A stretch of DNA of 9,565 bases from Bryobacterales bacterium (lineage in GTDB: Bacteria; Acidobacteriota; Terriglobia; Bryobacterales; Bryobacteraceae). The position numbers and the translations under genes were made by a program. Positions 6,920 to 9,565 of this stretch are shown here, one piece after another. The notes beneath the pieces are model-generated. The model saw only the letters and a list, made by a program, of their open reading frames with translations. It was not told the origin of the DNA and did not search any database. The stretch's first letter is position 1; the number at the start of each line of letters is the position of its first letter. The stretch lies in contig JANXQZ010001034.1 of the NCBI GenBank assembly GCA_025353235.1, positions 1-9,565 on the forward strand, in the 5' to 3' direction.

Positions 6920-7210
6920 ATGTCCTTCGTTTTTATCCAATCCTGGTTTCAGCGGCAATGCGACGGCTACTGGGAGCACGCGCACGGTGTAACGATTGAA
7001 ACATTGGATCAGCCGGGCTGGCTAGTCACGATCGATCTGCAGGAAACGGCGTTGCAGGATGAAACGATGGAGCCGTTCCAACGCGAGAACTCAGACAAGG
7101 ACTGGATCGACTGCGAAGTTTTCAACCAGCAATTCCGAGGACAGGGCGACATTTCGAAGCTGGGCGAAATACTTCAAACATTTCAGGAATGGGCGACAAA
7201 AGAGCGTTAA
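6920..7210 (+). CDS. Imm53-family immunity-type protein (orphan)
   Basis: A 96-residue soluble protein whose motifs match the Imm53 family: IQSWFQRQCDGYWEHAHGV (6-24), TIETLDQPGWLVTIDL (25-40), SDKDWIDCEVFNQQFRGQGD (58-77) and a C-terminal KLGEILQTFQEWA (80-92). Imm53 proteins were described as predicted immunity proteins that neutralise secreted polymorphic toxins in the cytoplasm of the producer or of kin. I start at the ATG at 6920, 2 bp after the preceding stop; a longer in-frame reading from 6797 only reads through the 3' end of the membrane protein gene in another frame. No toxin gene with a recognisable secretion domain lies next to it, so it is an orphan in this window. The family call is fairly firm; actual immunity function is inferred. 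Confidence 0.82.
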   Translation: MSFVFIQSWFQRQCDGYWEHAHGVTIETLDQPGWLVTIDLQETALQDETMEPFQRENSDKDWIDCEVFNQQFRGQGDISKLGEILQTFQEWATKER

Positions 7211-7267
7211 AAATAGTGTCTACTTGGAGTACGCTGTTCGAAATGATTGCAAGCTTCTCCGCTGTTC

Positions 7268-9109
7268 ATGCGCACTCGTAAATTTCTGCTCTTCATCGTA
7301 GCCTGGACTCCGCTCGTGTTTTGCGAGACGGGCACTCCGCTCCGCGTTAGGCCGGTTTGCGGCAACCTCGAGAGCGGCATCGTGGTAGGGAAGCCGAAGT
7401 TGTTTGACGACCGCACCATCGCGCTCATGGCCGATTCGCTGGAGGCCCGCTTAGCTAAACTGCGCACGCGCGACGCCTTGCCCGCGCCGAAAGTCTCTGA
7501 AATGCTGGCCGAATCAACCCAGCTTATGCATCAGATCGCGAATCTGCGCTCGCTACCCGATCGGTCCCTATCGGATCGTGTCATGCTTACTCCTTCTGCA
7601 AGCGGCAGCCACGCGACCGCTCGCGCACAGGTCTTGCTCGCGTTTCAGGTCAGCATAGACCCGAAAGATAAGTACCCCAACGCGCTGGCAGAAGTCGAAA
7701 TCACGGTCAGTAGCCGCGGCGACACGCACTTGCCTCCGGTTCTGGTCGCCTTGCTCCCAAAGGAAAAGACGTACAACATTGCCACCGTTGCGAGGGGTCA
7801 AGCCGGGTTCGGAAATGCGGCTATCCAAACGATGGCCACGAGCGACGGGAAGGACAGCTTCTATATCGTTAGAGACACCGACACGATCTCGCAGGAGCGG
7901 TTAACGCCGGTGGGCGAATCCGCCAAAGCATGCGGGACGGGCTTTCAGCACGGCGAACGGGACGTGGCATTCGCGTGGCAGTTCAGGCCGGTTCTGGGGC
8001 GGGATCGCGTGGATCCCGGGATGCGGCAGGTGTACGCTCTGCTGTCTCTTTCTGCGGGCATGGCTGAAGACTATCTGGCCGACGTGCACGTTCACACTCA
8101 TTGGCGATCGTTGAAGCATGCCAAGCGCAAGAACGGTCCGGAGTTTCTAGAAGATTCAGCGCGTGACGAATTATGGACCGAGGCCGTTCGCTTCAATGCC
8201 GCTGAAATGGAGCTGAGCCTCAGGCCCAAAATTGCGGAAGTCCGATTCGTTCCCCATGGCAATGAACAGGTGCTGGTGATTGCGGATGGCGAGAATTTTC
8301 TGGCGGACACAACCGTCATGCTGGGCGATATCGCGGTCGTCGGCGCAGACTTGAACATTCAGCGCGAGAGGCATTTGCAGTTCGTTGCGTCAGCCAAGCT
8401 GCTCACCGAGTTTGATCCTGTGGCAGGGGGACGATACGGTTCTCCTGTTCCTTTAGTAGAGCCCCGCGCGCTCAATCAGCAATGGACTTCCGATCCGGCC
8501 TGGGGCTTGAAAATCGAGTATGCGCGCGCTCGGCCGAAGGACGCGGAGCAGTCCGAGGTGCGCATCAAACTTAAGAGCCGGCAGCGCAAGAAGCCGCTGC
8601 AAGAACTGATCGTCAACAACACCATGGTGAGCGCGGGGGGACACGTTTTCCTGGTGTCGCAGGTGGAAACCGAGCCGACCGACTCGGACGCTCTCATGAT
8701 CCGCTTCGCGGTTCCTACGACGGCGCTTCGTTCCTTCCCGCACGTCACGGTAGCGCGGCTGTTCGGAGGCGATTTATATCGCGATTCGAGCGAATTGGTT
8801 TTGGAGGATGACATCTCCGCTTCAAAGGTGAATGTGCTGGCTGCAAGCGATGAGGAGGTGACGCTGGCGGTGTCGGGGAACGGGTTCTCCAGCCATGCCG
8901 TGGTGCAGATCGCCGGTGTGACTTTCACTCGCTGGACGAAGCCGGAGCTGCTGATAACGGGGTCCACGATGATCACCCTGACGGCGCAGCGAGAACTCCT
9001 GCAGGGCGTGCGGCAATTGACGGTGACACAGGGTTTTGCGCAGCCTGTGATTCTTCCGCTGCCGGAGAGCGTAGTAGAGTCCGCCCATAAGGTTGGTAGG
9101 CGGAAATAG
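7268..9109 (+). CDS. secreted protein of unknown function with IPT/TIG-like segments (613 aa)
   Basis: I do not recognise a named family. The ATG at 7268 gives a good Sec signal peptide (MRTRKFLLFIVAWTPLVFC, residues 1-19); a TTG at 7247 would put seven residues ahead of it and is less likely. The C-F junction does not fit a lipobox well (Phe at -1), so a lipoprotein is unlikely. An N-terminal region with helical, charged character (about 30-95) is followed by a long beta-rich region. Two stretches, about 318-375 (RPKIAEVRFVPHGNEQVLVI, then a G-x-N-F turn) and about 517-600 (SKVNVLAASDEEVTLAVSGN, then a G-F-S turn), have the alternating hydrophobic pattern and G-x-x-F turn of IPT/TIG-like immunoglobulin folds. 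No catalytic motif is evident. It would act in the periplasm or outside the cell. It stands alone, 57 bp after the Imm53-like gene on the same strand. Confidence 0.7.
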   Translation: MRTRKFLLFIVAWTPLVFCETGTPLRVRPVCGNLESGIVVGKPKLFDDRTIALMADSLEARLAKLRTRDALPAPKVSEMLAESTQLMHQIANLRSLPDRSLSDRVMLTPSASGSHATARAQVLLAFQVSIDPKDKYPNALAEVEITVSSRGDTHLPPVLVALLPKEKTYNIATVARGQAGFGNAAIQTMATSDGKDSFYIVRDTDTISQERLTPVGESAKACGTGFQHGERDVAFAWQFRPVLGRDRVDPGMRQVYALLSLSAGMAEDYLADVHVHTHWRSLKHAKRKNGPEFLEDSARDELWTEAVRFNAAEMELSLRPKIAEVRFVPHGNEQVLVIADGENFLADTTVMLGDIAVVGADLNIQRERHLQFVASAKLLTEFDPVAGGRYGSPVPLVEPRALNQQWTSDPAWGLKIEYARARPKDAEQSEVRIKLKSRQRKKPLQELIVNNTMVSAGGHVFLVSQVETEPTDSDALMIRFAVPTTALRSFPHVTVARLFGGDLYRDSSELVLEDDISASKVNVLAASDEEVTLAVSGNGFSSHAVVQIAGVTFTRWTKPELLITGSTMITLTAQRELLQGVRQLTVTQGFAQPVILPLPESVVESAHKVGRRK

Positions 9110-9164
9110 CGCTCTGCCAAAGTCAGTGCCGCCCTGATGAGCCTGGGGAGTACAATGATTCACT

Positions 9165-9565
9165 ATGGCTGACGTTTACGAACCAAAGATTCATCCCCTC
9201 TCGCCGCACCTCGCCGTCTCAGACGCGACTGCGGCCATCGAGTTCTACAAGAAGGCTTTCGGCGCAACGGAACTGACCCGCCACATGGCGCCCGACGGAA
9301 AGCGCGTGATGCACGCGGCGCTCATGATCAACGGAGCAATGGTGATGCTGAACGATGAGTTCCCCGAAATGGCGGGGGGCAAGTTGACCAACCCTCTGGC
9401 GCTGGGCGGGAGTCATGAGTTTAAGAATAGGCGCAGTTTTGCGTTGAATGTCGGCAAGTTCTGCCACACGGCGTTTTTCGGTACGCTTGGCATTGATGTC
9501 CGCAATAGAAGTGCCTTGCAGGATTTCTTCCAGCGATTTATAGACCGTTTTGGGGTCAATGCCGT
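9165..9565 (+). CDS. VOC/glyoxalase-fold (PhnB-like) protein, 3'-truncated or chimeric
   Basis: The ATG at 9165 opens MADVYEPKIHPLSPHLAVSD, then AAIEFYKKAFGATELTR (23-39), MHAALMINGAMVMLNDEFPE (49-68) and NPLALGGS (76-83): the first beta-alpha-beta-beta-beta unit of a vicinal-oxygen-chelate protein of the PhnB/YdeI-like group, small metal-dependent or binding proteins about 130-160 residues long. GGGGAG lies 14 nt upstream. After S83 (about position 9413) the expected second half of the fold is absent: the frame stays open to the window end but reads HEFKNRRSFALNVGKF and onward, which does not resemble the family. The true gene is thus visible only to about 9413; what follows is either a chimeric join or an inserted or replaced sequence. 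Substrate unknown. Confidence 0.78.
   Translation, partial: MADVYEPKIHPLSPHLAVSDATAAIEFYKKAFGATELTRHMAPDGKRVMHAALMINGAMVMLNDEFPEMAGGKLTNPLALGGSHEFKNRRSFALNVGKFCHTAFFGTLGIDVRNRSALQDFFQRFIDRFGVNA
9414..9565 (-). other. foreign-looking tail, possible read-length chimera with a minus-strand coding fragment
   Basis: From about 9414 the sequence no longer encodes a VOC protein and becomes visibly more AT-rich than the preceding genes. The minus strand is open across the entire tail in the frame that reads GIDPKTVYKSLEEILQGTSI (first codon at 9563) and later AELADIQRKTAPILKLM, which looks like a real protein fragment rich in charged helical residues, though I cannot name its family. The tail length, about 150 bp to the window end, equals a common short-read length, as expected for one mis-joined read at a contig end. 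Confidence 0.45.

Noticed and set aside
9219..9467. Minus-strand 82-codon frame running from the tail into the VOC gene
   Set aside because: Only the part right of about 9414 looks like real coding sequence; the remainder is antisense to the well-matched VOC frame, so the whole frame is not a gene.

Overview
The window looks like a piece of a soil-type Acidobacteriota genome (Bryobacterales/Solibacter-like). I infer this from the multi-bladed TolB/PD40 propeller protein at the left edge, which is typical of that phylum, from the fairly GC-rich coding, and from the large secreted protein with IPT-like segments. The taxonomic call is inference; there is no rRNA or other marker gene here.

Layout: (1) 2-1753, plus strand, the 5'-truncated TolB/WD40-like propeller of a regulator or kinase. 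(2) 1817-5192, plus strand, a compact four-gene operon that is the highlight. It holds a 94-residue candidate precursor peptide with an excellent ribosome binding site, an APH-fold kinase with intact catalytic residues, a HopA1-family protein, and a stand-alone LanC-type cyclase with the His/Cys/Cys-His set intact. Kinase + HopA1 lyase + cyclase is the logic of class V (lexapeptide-type) lanthipeptide synthesis: Ser/Thr phosphorylation, phosphate elimination, then Cys addition. The precursor has three Thr-x(3-4)-Cys units, one possible methyllanthionine ring per unit. (3) 5161-6243, minus strand, a YeiH/UPF0324-family transporter whose 3' end overlaps the cyclase gene by 32 bp tail to tail. 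(4) 6336-7210, plus strand, a conserved membrane protein of unknown function followed 2 bp later by an Imm53-family immunity-type protein with no toxin beside it. (5) 7268-9109, plus strand, a 613-residue secreted protein of unknown function. (6) 9165-end, plus strand, the N-terminal half of a VOC/glyoxalase-fold protein, after which about the last 150 bp look foreign and probably mark a chimeric contig end or a recombination junction.

The proposed pathway: the kinase phosphorylates Thr/Ser in the precursor C-terminal half, the HopA1 protein eliminates phosphate to give dehydrobutyrine/dehydroalanine, and the LanC-like enzyme closes thioether rings on the three cysteines. No leader protease or peptide exporter is encoded in the window. 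There is no intergenic stretch over about 100 bp, and I saw no tRNA, rRNA, CRISPR, insertion sequence or convincing hairpin terminator.
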